Origin: UBA1189 sp045612925
Lineage (GTDB): Bacteria; Bacteroidota; Bacteroidia; Bacteroidales; Bacteroidaceae
Direction of reading: 5' to 3'
DNA length: 64,000 bases
Assembly (NCBI GenBank): GCA_045612925.1
Contig: JAZKZX010000054.1
Location: 1-64,000 of the forward strand
Shown: piece by piece, positions 8,766 to 15,772 of the stretch
Position numbering within the stretch: position 1 is the first letter of the stretch
Layout: every line of letters begins with the position of its first letter
The notes under the pieces: generated by a model
The model's database searches: none
Told to the model about the DNA's origin: nothing
Seen by the model: only the letters and a program-made list of their open reading frames with translations
Program-made: the position numbers and the translations under genes

Positions 8766-11237
8766 TCAGTAGGGGTCTACATCGTAGTATACCATGACCT
8801 TTTGCAACGCCCCTTGTGCTGTGAGGCTCTGCTGTATGCTTGTGAGGCATTGGCGCACTCGGCTGACGCCGAGCGTGGTCTCCACCTTGAGCATGATCTT
8901 GCGTATGTGCAGCGCATGCACTCTTGCCACGGCAGGAGGCTCGGGTCCTAACACGCGTTGGGCAAAGCTGGCTCTTAATGCCGTTGCCAGGAGCTCGGCG
9001 GCGTGCTCCACCTCGTGCTCGTCGCGCCCTTTAATATATATATATATGAGTCGGCTGTAGGGAGGGTAGTGGAAGAGCTGTCGCTCGGCCGACTGGTCGG
9101 CATAGAGTGCGGCATAGTCGTGTGCCATCACCTGGTGTATCACGGGCAGTTCTACATTGCGTGTCTGTAGTATCACAGTGCCTTGTTGTCCGCGTCGTCC
9201 TGCACGCCCTGCCACCTGTGCCATGAGCTGGAAGGAGCGTTCGTAGGAGCGGAAGTCGGGGAAGTTGAGCATCGTATCGGCATTCATGATGCCCACCACA
9301 TGCACATTGTCAAAGTCGAGTCCCTTGGATATCATCTGTGTGCCTATGAGCACATCGGTGCGTTGTTCCTGGAAGTCGGTGAGTATCTTGTCGTAGGCGC
9401 TCTTGGTGCGTGTGGTGTCGAGGTCGAGTCGTGCCACACGGGCAGTGGGGAAGTAGTGTATCACCTCCTCTTCGATGCGCTCGGTGCCCATGCCTCGCTT
9501 GCCGAGGGTGTGGTTTCCGCACGATGGGCATTGGGTGTGTACTTGATATATATTGCCGCAGTAGTGGCATATGAGCTGGTGTGTGCCCCGGTGATAGGTG
9601 AGGCTCACATCGCAGCGGTCACACTTGGGCACCCATCCGCAGGCGGCACACTCGAGCATAGGAGCATAGCCTCGTCGGTTTTGGAAGAGTATCACCTGCT
9701 TGCCCTCGTGCAGGGCATCGTTGATGGCGTCGTGGAGCAGTGTCGAGAAGGGTCCGTACATGCGTTTCTTGCGCTGCTCCTCCTTGATGTCTACCACGGC
9801 GATGTGTGGCAGCTGCACCTGGCTATAGCGTTCGGTCATCTCTACCAGGGCATACTTGCCGCACTGGGCATTGTAGTAGCTCTCTATCGATGGTGTAGCC
9901 GTACCCAAGAGTGTCTTACCCTGGTGTAGCGAGGCGAGTATGGTGGCCACGCTGCGGGCATGATAGCGGGGTGCGGGGTCTTGCTGCTTGTAGGTGGTCT
10001 CGTGCTCTTCGTCTACGATGACGAGTCCTAAATCCTTGAAGGGGAGGAACACCGATGAGCGCACGCCGAGGATGACATCGTAGGGCTTGTCAGAGAGTTG
10101 TCGGTTCCACAGTTCGACCCGCTCGGCATCGGAGAACTTCGAGTGGTATACTCCTAACCTGTTGCCAAAGGCTCGGCGCAGCCTCTCGGTCATCTGTTGT
10201 GTGAGGGCTATCTCGGGTAGCATGAACAGTGCCTGTCGTCCCTGCTCTATCTGTTGTCGTATGAGGTGTATGTACACCTCGGTCTTGCCGCTCGATGTGA
10301 CGCCGTGCAGGAGGCACACCTCGTGGTCGCGCCAGCCGGCACGGATGTCGTCGAGTACACGCTGCTGATGCTCGCTCAAGGGCGATATGTGGGTAGGGTA
10401 GGGCATGTCGGTGGTGTCCAGGCGACCTATCTCGACGATATAGGTCTCTACGATACCTTTGGCGATGAGTGCGTTGAGCACGGCAGCCGTCATGCCGCTC
10501 TCCTTGAGGAGTTGTGCCCGTGACACCTCTTGGCGGGGCATATAGTCGGGTGCCTCGCATGCCGCGAGGTCGATGAGTAAGAGTAGTAGTTGCTGCTGCT
10601 TGGCTGCGCGGCCCAGTGTGGCGAGCGCCTCGTTCAGTGCTTGCTCGGAGCGATAGGCTTCGGCAAGCCGCACATGCACCTCCCTCTTGGGTTTGTAGCT
10701 TTGCTTCAGGGTTTCGTCTACGGTGATGGCTCCCATGTCGAGCAGTGCCTTGATGGTGTGTAGCCCTCCTTTGATGCTGCTATGCCCAAGCAGCTGTTGT
10801 ATGCGTTGCTTGGGGTTGAGCATGAGGGCATCGAGCAGTGTCTGCTCGCGCTCTTTGAGGGGTGCCTCGCAGGCAAATTCAGTGTTGAGCTCTACCACCG
10901 TCTCGCTCTCCATCTTCAGCCCCGAGGGCAGTGCCGCCTTGTACACCTCACCGATAGAGCACATGTAGTAGTCGGCCATCCACTGCCATAGCCGCAGCTG
11001 TGCGGGCAGCACGATGGGTGCCGTGTCGAGCACCTCGCTCACCTCCTTGATCTCGTAGTCACCTTGTGGGGGGGCTTCATGCTTGCGCAGCACGATGGCT
11101 GTGTAGTAGCGCCTGGCGCCAAACTGCACCACCACGCGGCTCCCGGTCTCCACTCCCTGGGCACACGCCTGTGGCAGCAGGTAGGTGAAGCTACCGGCCA
11201 AGGGTAGGGGCAATATGACATCGACATACTGTGGCAT
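8766..11237 (-). CDS. priA: primosomal protein N' (replication restart helicase PriA)
   Basis: An 823-residue superfamily-2 DNA helicase that recognises stalled forks and reloads the replisome. The start at 11237 (MPQYVDVILPLPLAGSFTY) gives the normal PriA N-terminus. The 46-residue upstream extension of the frame is rejected because it would begin before the -7 element at 11268-11275. Visible motifs are the Walker A loop HGVTSSGKTEVY, the DEEH box, and the zinc-binding region with paired Cys (CAACGW, CDRCD, CHYCGN, CPSCGN), followed by helicase motifs IGTQMISKGLDFDNV and QVAGRAGRRG. Length is normal for the family. Confidence 0.96.
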   Translation of the reverse strand: MPQYVDVILPLPLAGSFTYLLPQACAQGVETGSRVVVQFGARRYYTAIVLRKHEAPPQGDYEIKEVSEVLDTAPIVLPAQLRLWQWMADYYMCSIGEVYKAALPSGLKMESETVVELNTEFACEAPLKEREQTLLDALMLNPKQRIQQLLGHSSIKGGLHTIKALLDMGAITVDETLKQSYKPKREVHVRLAEAYRSEQALNEALATLGRAAKQQQLLLLLIDLAACEAPDYMPRQEVSRAQLLKESGMTAAVLNALIAKGIVETYIVEIGRLDTTDMPYPTHISPLSEHQQRVLDDIRAGWRDHEVCLLHGVTSSGKTEVYIHLIRQQIEQGRQALFMLPEIALTQQMTERLRRAFGNRLGVYHSKFSDAERVELWNRQLSDKPYDVILGVRSSVFLPFKDLGLVIVDEEHETTYKQQDPAPRYHARSVATILASLHQGKTLLGTATPSIESYYNAQCGKYALVEMTERYSQVQLPHIAVVDIKEEQRKKRMYGPFSTLLHDAINDALHEGKQVILFQNRRGYAPMLECAACGWVPKCDRCDVSLTYHRGTHQLICHYCGNIYQVHTQCPSCGNHTLGKRGMGTERIEEEVIHYFPTARVARLDLDTTRTKSAYDKILTDFQEQRTDVLIGTQMISKGLDFDNVHVVGIMNADTMLNFPDFRSYERSFQLMAQVAGRAGRRGQQGTVILQTRNVELPVIHQVMAHDYAALYADQSAERQLFHYPPYSRLIYIYIKGRDEHEVEHAAELLATALRASFAQRVLGPEPPAVARVHALHIRKIMLKVETTLGVSRVRQCLTSIQQSLTAQGALQKVMVYYDVDPY

Positions 11238-11267
11238 CTCTCGATAGGTGTTTACGGCTATATGTCG

Positions 11268-11275
11268 CAAAAGTA
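11268..11275 (-). promoter_or_regulatory. -7 element (TACTTTTG) of priA
   Basis: A perfect TAnnTTTG match on the minus strand, 30 bases upstream of the chosen priA ATG. It fixes the start because longer starts would lie outside the transcript. Confidence 0.6.
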
Positions 11276-11322
11276 AGCATAATCTCCGAGAATACAAAGC
11301 CTGCGTCATATAGCTTGGCAGA

Positions 11323-11364
11323 ATAAAAAAAAGAGTGGGCGTGTCTTCTCGACATGCCCACTCT
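11323..11364 (-). terminator. intrinsic terminator of pnp
   Basis: On the minus strand, AGAGTGGGC.TGTC pairs with GACA.GCCCACTCT around a TTCTC-type loop (11332-11364), one G-T pair, followed by a run of T (11323-11331). It lies 56 bases past the pnp stop and separates pnp from priA. Confidence 0.85.
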
Positions 11365-11419
11365 GCCGGTAGCATCAGTGTGCTACACTATTTAGGGAGG
11401 GGAAATGCTCCTTTATTTA

Positions 11420-13645
11420 TTACTCCTCACGGCGGCGGGGACGGCGGTCGCCACGCTCACCACGCTCGGGGCGCTCGCGACGGGGGCGTGCGGGACGCTC
11501 CTCATAGCCCTCGGGCTTCTCCATGAGCACACGGTGTGAGAGCTTGAACTTACCTGTCTTGGGGTCGATCTCGAGGAGCTTGACCTCAATCTCGTCGCCC
11601 TCCTGGATACCTGTCTCCTCCATGGTCTCGAAACGCTTCCAGTCGATCTCTGAGATGTGGAGCAAGCCGTCGCGACCAGCCATGAACTCTACGAATGCGC
11701 CGTAGGGCATCACGCTGCGTACCTTACCGGTGTATACCTCACCTACCTCGGGTACGGCTACGATAGCGCGGATCTTAGAGAGAGCAGCGTCGATAGACTC
11801 CTTGCAGGTACCTGCGATCTCTACCTTACCTACGCCGTCAACCTCTTCGATAGAGATGGTAGCACCAGTCTCTTCCTGCATGCCCTGGATGATCTTTCCG
11901 CCCGGGCCAATGACAGCACCGATGAACTCCTTGGGAATGGTGAGTGATACGATGCGGGGTGCGTGGGGCTTGAGGTCGGCACGGGGCTCGGCGATGCACT
12001 CGGTGATCTTGCCCAGGATGTGGAGACGAGCGTCACGAGCCTGGTAGAGTGCCTTCTCGAGGATCTCGTATGAGAGTCCGTCGCACTTGATATCCATCTG
12101 TGTAGCGGTGAGTCCGTCGGCAGTACCGGTGGTCTTGAAGTCCATGTCGCCCAAGTGGTCCTCATCACCGAGGATGTCGCTCAGCACGGCATACTTATCT
12201 TCGCCAGGGTTCTTGATGAGACCCATGGCGATACCTGAAACGGGCTTGCGGATGGGCACACCAGCGTCCATGAGGGCGAGGGTACCGGCACATACGGTAG
12301 CCATAGAAGATGAGCCGTTTGACTCGAGTATATCAGATACTACGCGTACGCAGTAGGGATAGTCGGCAGGGAGTACCTCCTTCAAGCCACGCCATGCGAG
12401 GTGGCCGTGACCAATCTCACGACGGCCTACACCGCGCTGAGCCTTGGCCTCACCGGTTGAGAAGGGGGGGAAGTTGTAGTGGAGGAGGAAACGCTCGCGT
12501 GACTGGTTGAGCACGTCGTCGATGATCTTCTCATCAGACTTGGTACCGAGTGTCACTGTAGTCAATGACTGAGTCTCACCACGGGTGAACACAGCTGAGC
12601 CGTGAGGACCGGGCAAGTAGTCAACCTCGCACCAGATGGGACGGATATCGGTAGTAGCACGACCATCGAGACGCTTGCCCTCATCGAGGATGCAGCGACG
12701 CATAGCGTCCTTCTCTACATCGTGGTAGTAGCGGTTGATGAGCGACATCTTCTCGGCGAGCTCGTCGGCATCCATCTCGGCGTGAGCCTCAGTGTAAGCT
12801 ACCTTGAACTCCTCGCGTACAGCCTCGAAAGCCTCGGCACGAGCGTGCTTGTCGCGGTCACCCTCAGCAGCGCTAGCGTAGGCCTTGTCGTAGCAAGCAG
12901 CCTTTACCTCGGCGCGGAGCTCCTCGTCGTTCACCTCGTGGCAGTACTCGCGCTTCACGGTAGAGCCTACAGCCTCCATGAGCTCGATCTGCGCCTGGCA
13001 CTGCACCTTGATAGCCTCGTGAGCAGCCTTCAGAGCCTCCAAGAGGTCGAGCTCTGATACCTCCTTCATCTCACCCTCCACCATCATGATGTTGTCGATG
13101 GTAGCACCTACCATGAGGTCCATGTCAGCCTTCTCGAGCTGTGCGAAGGTGGGGTTGATAACGAACTCGCCATCGATGCGTGCTACGCGCACTTCAGAGA
13201 TGGGGCCGTTGAAGGGGATGTCTGATACGGCCAATGCAGCTGATGCTGCGAAGCCAGCCAAAGCATCGGGCATGTCTACACCATCAGCAGAGAAGAGGAT
13301 GATGTTTACATACACCTCGGCATGGTAGTTGTCGGGGAAGAGGGGGCGCAATGCGCGGTCCACCAAACGACATGTGAGGATCTCATTGTCCGAAGCCTTA
13401 CCCTCGCGCTTGGTGAAGCCACCGGGGTAACGGCCGAAAGCGGCATATTTTTCTCTGTACTCAACCTGTAAAGGCATGAAGTCTGTACCGGGAACTGCAT
13501 CTTTGGCGGCACATACGGTAGCGAGCAGCACGGTGTTACCCATGCGGAGCACTACAGAGCCGTCGGCCTGCTTGGCCAATTTCCCGGTTTCCAATGTGAT
13601 GACTCTTCCGTCGGGTAGAGCCACTGATTTTGTAATCGGATTCAT
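11420..13645 (-). CDS. pnp: polyribonucleotide nucleotidyltransferase (PNPase)
   Basis: A 741-residue phosphorolytic 3'-5' exoribonuclease of the RNA-decay machinery. It has two RNase PH-like domains (about 1-240 and 320-550, with GRYPGGFTKREG and the GHGHLAWRGLK region), a linking helical domain, a KH domain (IGAVIGPGGKIIQGM, about 575-590) and an S1 domain (GKVRSVMPYGAFVEF, about 645-660). The tail after the S1 domain is basic and Arg-rich (RPRRERPERGERGDRRPRR), as often seen in Bacteroidetes PNPases. It is monocistronic: its own promoter lies at 13700-13731 and a terminator at 11323-11364. Confidence 0.98.
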   Translation of the reverse strand: MNPITKSVALPDGRVITLETGKLAKQADGSVVLRMGNTVLLATVCAAKDAVPGTDFMPLQVEYREKYAAFGRYPGGFTKREGKASDNEILTCRLVDRALRPLFPDNYHAEVYVNIILFSADGVDMPDALAGFAASAALAVSDIPFNGPISEVRVARIDGEFVINPTFAQLEKADMDLMVGATIDNIMMVEGEMKEVSELDLLEALKAAHEAIKVQCQAQIELMEAVGSTVKREYCHEVNDEELRAEVKAACYDKAYASAAEGDRDKHARAEAFEAVREEFKVAYTEAHAEMDADELAEKMSLINRYYHDVEKDAMRRCILDEGKRLDGRATTDIRPIWCEVDYLPGPHGSAVFTRGETQSLTTVTLGTKSDEKIIDDVLNQSRERFLLHYNFPPFSTGEAKAQRGVGRREIGHGHLAWRGLKEVLPADYPYCVRVVSDILESNGSSSMATVCAGTLALMDAGVPIRKPVSGIAMGLIKNPGEDKYAVLSDILGDEDHLGDMDFKTTGTADGLTATQMDIKCDGLSYEILEKALYQARDARLHILGKITECIAEPRADLKPHAPRIVSLTIPKEFIGAVIGPGGKIIQGMQEETGATISIEEVDGVGKVEIAGTCKESIDAALSKIRAIVAVPEVGEVYTGKVRSVMPYGAFVEFMAGRDGLLHISEIDWKRFETMEETGIQEGDEIEVKLLEIDPKTGKFKLSHRVLMEKPEGYEERPARPRRERPERGERGDRRPRRREE

Positions 13646-13699
13646 CTTAACTTATTTATATAAAACGTCTAATATTGATATAATCAACCAAAATTCGGA

Positions 13700-13731
13700 C
13701 AAAAATAGTGCAAACCGAACGAAATACCAAA
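13700..13731 (-). promoter_or_regulatory. pnp promoter inside a dispersed repeat
   Basis: The minus strand has TTTG (13728-13731), a 20-base spacer and TATTTTTG (13700-13707), matching the Bacteroidetes -33/-7 consensus. The sequence lies within a repeat found again at 13834-13880. Confidence 0.6.
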
Positions 13732-13880
13732 TTTATTTTGAGTATTTGACTTCAGCCCCTTCGATTTTATCTTCGGGCGTCGACCTAAAGGTTCTGAGGC
13801 GCAGCCTATTTTAAAGCTGCGGAGCAGATTAAAGATAGTGCAACCGAGCGAAAACGTAAATTTATTTTGAGTATTTTAAA
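13700..13880. repeat. two copies of a promoter-like repeat
   Basis: The stretch from about 13706 (ATAGTGCAAACCGAACGAAA then AATTTATTTTGAGTATTT) recurs at about 13834 (ATAGTGCAACCGAGCGAAAA then AATTTATTTTGAGTATTT) in the same orientation. The first copy carries the pnp promoter; in the second the -7 element is degraded to TATCTTTA. A related sequence lies upstream of typA at 31631-31681. Confidence 0.65.
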
Positions 13881-13898
13881 GTTACATCAACACAAGTC

Positions 13899-13958
13899 CG
13901 CCGACGCGGTATGAAAGCGTCGGTTGCGACGACTAAACCTCTAGGTTTACAAAGGAGT
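13899..13958 (+). repeat. two-hairpin repeat, copy 1
   Basis: Hairpin A is CCGACGC (13901-13907) with GCGTCGG (13917-13923); then the constant TTGCGACGAC; then hairpin B, TAAAC (13934-13938), 6-base loop, GTTTA (13945-13949); then CAAAGGAGT. It has the same layout as copies 2 and 3, but the stem of hairpin B is made of entirely different bases. It lies past the 3' end of the smalltalk cassette. Confidence 0.75.
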
Positions 13959-13960
13959 CT

Positions 13961-13985
13961 CCCCGGCACTACATCAGTGCCAGGG
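13961..13985 (-). terminator. hairpin ending the HU/smalltalk transcript
   Basis: A ten-base stem (CCCTGGCACT with AGTGCCGGGG on the minus strand, one G-T pair) around a 5-base loop. It overlaps the last codons of the 23-residue ORF. There is no long U-tract, so termination is only inferred. Confidence 0.4.
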
Positions 13986-14040
13986 AGATAATAGCAAGGC
14001 CTACGCCCTTCACCACTCGGATAAACAATTCGCTATACAT
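13969..14040 (-). CDS. 23-residue hydrophobic micro-ORF after smalltalk
   Basis: ATG at 14040 to TAG at 13969-13971 encodes 23 residues, MYSELFIRVVKGVGLAIISL followed by ALM. It is one short amphipathic or membrane-spanning helix with two basic residues. It begins 11 bases after the smalltalk stop codon on the same strand, as a translationally linked gene would. I do not recognise it. It could be a small membrane peptide, the remnant of a longer gene (amidases often follow smalltalk genes), or a chance frame. Confidence 0.35.
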   Translation of the reverse strand: MYSELFIRVVKGVGLAIISLALM

Positions 14041-14051
14041 AGCTGCAGCGG

Positions 14052-14201
14052 TTAGGACATGCAGCTCACCACTCCGAGCGAACCCGCGATAGCGGTGAGT
14101 ACGGCGATTAACACTTTGAGCCACTTGGCCCAGTCAATGGAGGCCCTTCCCATCCCTCCCTGGAGGGAGGGGGCTGCAGAGGCTATCATATTATTTTTCA
14201 T
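14052..14201 (-). CDS. smalltalk-type micro-protein
   Basis: The frame from ATG 14201 to TAA 14052-14054 gives 49 residues. The conserved part is the last 27 residues (DWAKWLKVLIAVLTAIAGSL then GVVSCMS), which match the Bacteroidetes 'smalltalk' proteins usually found after HU-like genes. An internal ATG at 14153 gives a 33-residue product nearer the usual length. The extra N-terminal 16 codons include a CCCTCC/GGAGGG repeat, so the later start is more likely. It has one hydrophobic helix and a terminal Cys motif; membrane location is probable and function unknown. It sits 114 bases after the HU-like frame. Confidence 0.65.
   Translation of the reverse strand: MKNNMIASAAPSLQGGMGRASIDWAKWLKVLIAVLTAIAGSLGVVSCMS
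14148..14176. repeat. CCCTCC/GGAGGG palindromic repeat within the smalltalk leader
   Basis: CCATCCCTCCC and GGAGGGAGGGG flank a two-base centre. It belongs with the G/C-run repeats at 14259-14308 and 35741-35876, and it lies inside or just before the smalltalk reading frame. Confidence 0.5.
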
Positions 14202-14258
14202 AAAAAACGTATTAGTGTGTTTAAAATAAATGAATTAAAAAAGGTTTCCGCGAGGCCC

Positions 14259-14308
14259 GAGCCCCCTCCCTTTCAGGGGAGGGCTGGGGTGGGGCTTCAG
14301 GGGGTGGG
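14259..14308. repeat. CCCTCCC/GGGGAGGG repeat downstream of the HU-like gene
   Basis: CCCCCTCCCTTTCAGGGGAG is a hairpin with a short loop, followed by GGGCTGGGGTGGGGCTTC. It begins 8 bases past the HU-like stop and resembles the repeats at 35741-35876. Confidence 0.5.
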
Positions 14309-14315
14309 ACTCCCC

Positions 14316-14732
14316 TTACTTCACCGCATCGCTCGCGATACGCTTGTAGCTGACACCTTGGGCGAGTTCCTTCTTGAGCTTGGGTTCGGGGCGGAAGTTC
14401 ACATGCCAGCCCTTGATCATCTACGAGGGGGTGAAATCCTCGCTCTCCAAGGCTGCCTCGGGGAAGCACTTGGCGGTGAGTCCCATGACGAACGAGCCGA
14501 GCTCGTTGAGCACCACGCGACGGCCGTTGAGGAGCGCCTTCACGATGAAGGGTTTGATACTGGCGAGCACTGCCATAGCGTCACCCTTGGTACAGGTGGT
14601 GGCAAAGGCGATGTCGTTCGCCAAGTCCTCGAAATCATAGTCACTGGTCTTCACGGCACGGGGAGCGAGGTAGTTGACACCATCCTGGCCGTTAGGGTTC
14701 TTGCATTTTCCAACTTTGTAGGTAATAGACAT
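14316..14732 (-). pseudogene. HU-like (HU-HIG) DNA-binding gene interrupted by in-frame TAG
   Basis: The frame from ATG 14732 encodes 103 residues of a Bacteroidetes HU-like nucleoid protein (YLAPRAVKTSDYDFEDLAND near the start; GDAMAVLASIKPFIVKALLN and LNELGSFVMGL further on). It meets TAG at 14421-14423. The same frame then continues at once with ATG for 34 codons (MIKGWHVNFRPEPKLKKELA and onward) to TAA 14316-14318; this segment is the normal C-terminus of the family. One nonsense base therefore splits an otherwise intact gene of about 138 codons. TAG is a normal stop elsewhere in the window (for example 22243-22245). The result may be a young pseudogene, a two-part gene by TAGATG reinitiation, or a sequencing error. 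A degraded -7 element (TACCTTCG, 14990-14997) lies 258 bases upstream. Confidence 0.8.
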
Positions 14733-14866
14733 AATTCGTTTGTGTGTTAGGTGGGGTTAATGGTTTAGGTTAATAATCTCATGGTGCGCACTTGCCTCGT
14801 TTTCGTCTCTCTTCGGGTCGGGAGCGATGCAGGTCGCGCGATGTCTGCAGGCTCCTCTTCTCGCAG

Positions 14867-14923
14867 GCCGACGCGAAAGGAGCGTCGGTTGCGACGAAGA
14901 GAGGTTTATCTCTCCCGAGGAGT
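14867..14923 (+). repeat. two-hairpin repeat, copy 2
   Basis: Hairpin A is CCGACGC (14868-14874), loop GAAAGGA, GCGTCGG (14882-14888); then TTGCGACGAA; then hairpin B, GAGAG (14899-14903), loop GTTTAT, CTCTC (14910-14914); then CCGAGGAGT. It lies in the putative 5' leader of the HU-like gene, antisense to it. Confidence 0.75.
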
Positions 14924-14965
14924 CTCGCTTGCGAGCCTTTGGCGGGGGAGAGGCTTCCCTTTTTA

Positions 14966-14989
14966 CGCTTTTGTTTCACTTCTACACTG
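14966..14989 (+). repeat. 24-base direct repeat, copy 1
   Basis: CGCTTTTGTTTCACTTCTAC followed by ACTG recurs with two C/T differences at 15682-15705. The meaning is unknown. It lies in the intergenic island between the HU-like gene and the hexosaminidase. Confidence 0.5.
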
Positions 14990-15066
14990 CGAAGGTACTG
15001 CTTTTATTTTTGGCATTCCGACTTACTGCAAAGTTCTGCAAAGTTCTTTTTGCAAAGACTTCTTTA

Positions 15067-15153
15067 TTAGGAGTTTAGGAGTTTAGGAGTGACGCTACGC
15101 TTAGGAGTGTAGACGATAGTCCGTTCGCGGCTTGTTTTAGGAGTTAGGAGTTT
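15067..15153 (+). repeat. TAGGAGT heptad array
   Basis: At least six units of TTAGGAGT-like sequence, interrupted by the core GTAGACGATAGTCCGTTCGC. The first 64 bases match the reverse complement of 1661-1722. It is non-coding and intergenic. Confidence 0.6.
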
Positions 15154-15266
15154 CGGGGGCGCTGCCGCGCAGAAAAGCCTCAAAGAGGCATCGGGGATGC
15201 CTGTACGATTTTCCTTATCGCCTACTTCGGCTGGCGCGTTGGCTGAAATCCCGTGCGTAACTCACC

Positions 15267-15323
15267 GCCGACGCGAAAGGAGCGTCGGTTGCGACGACGG
15301 GAGGTTTATCTCCCCAAAGGAGT
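15267..15323 (+). repeat. two-hairpin repeat, copy 3
   Basis: Hairpin A is CCGACGC (15268-15274), loop GAAAGGA, GCGTCGG (15282-15288); then TTGCGACGAC; then hairpin B, GGGAG (15299-15303), loop GTTTAT, CTCCC (15310-15314); then CAAAGGAGT. It is identical to copy 2 through hairpin A and the loop, but the second stem differs with compensating changes. Confidence 0.75.
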
Positions 15324-15379
15324 GCGAAACGTAAGTGAAGCTTTTAGGGATACGCGCATTATGCGTGTGCGCCACGAGG

Positions 15380-15566
15380 CGGGGGACAGGGGGACAGGGG
15401 ACAGATACCTGCGCTGTATAACTGCCGAGTATGCTCTATTATTATAGTGCATATCTATATATTAGTTATATTTAATATAACTAATATATAGATATGAATT
15501 TTTACACCATATTATTTTAGTATTTTCTCGGAGAGAGCAAATTAATTGTCCCCTGTCCCTGTCCCC
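15380..15566. repeat. inverted-repeat element with a perfect 22-base palindrome
   Basis: GGGGGACAGGGGGACAGGGG at 15380-15404 is mirrored by GTCCCCTGTCCCTGTCCCC at 15548-15566. Between them lies a perfect A/T-rich palindrome: a 22-base arm at 15450-15471 and its exact complement at 15475-15496, separated by TTA. No reading frame is seen inside. The structure resembles a small non-autonomous mobile element or a cruciform-forming site. Confidence 0.6.
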
Positions 15567-15609
15567 TATTGCTTTGTCTTTTCCTGAAAAATAAAATCTT
15601 CTCAAAAAC

Positions 15610-15640
15610 TTGCAACGCATGGGGGAATGTTGTATCTTTG
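15610..15640 (+). promoter_or_regulatory. orphan promoter (TTG-N20-TATCTTTG)
   Basis: TTG at 15610-15612 and TATCTTTG at 15633-15640 match the Bacteroidetes promoter consensus. The next gene starts 190 bases later and has its own promoter at 15773-15803. This one either makes a longer alternative leader or a short RNA. Confidence 0.4.
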
Positions 15641-15681
15641 TATAGTCATTGAGAGATGGCTTACGACTACACTTCTACGCC

Positions 15682-15705
15682 CGCTTTTGTTTTACTTTTA
15701 CACTG
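15682..15705 (+). repeat. 24-base direct repeat, copy 2
   Basis: The partner of 14966-14989, with two C/T differences. It lies in the leader region before the hexosaminidase gene. Confidence 0.5.
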
Positions 15706-15772
15706 TCTGCCGCGAGGTAGCAGCAGGTTTTTCGATTTAGTGATGGCACCGAGTAGTATTTATGGAGGTGGT

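Noticed and set aside
14217..14750. 177-codon plus-strand frame over the HU-like gene
   Set aside because: It is antisense to a recognisable HU-like sequence and includes the G/C-run repeat at its start.
15253..15447. 64-codon frame over repeat copy 3
   Set aside because: It consists mainly of the hairpin repeat and GGGGACAGG array; composition, not a gene.
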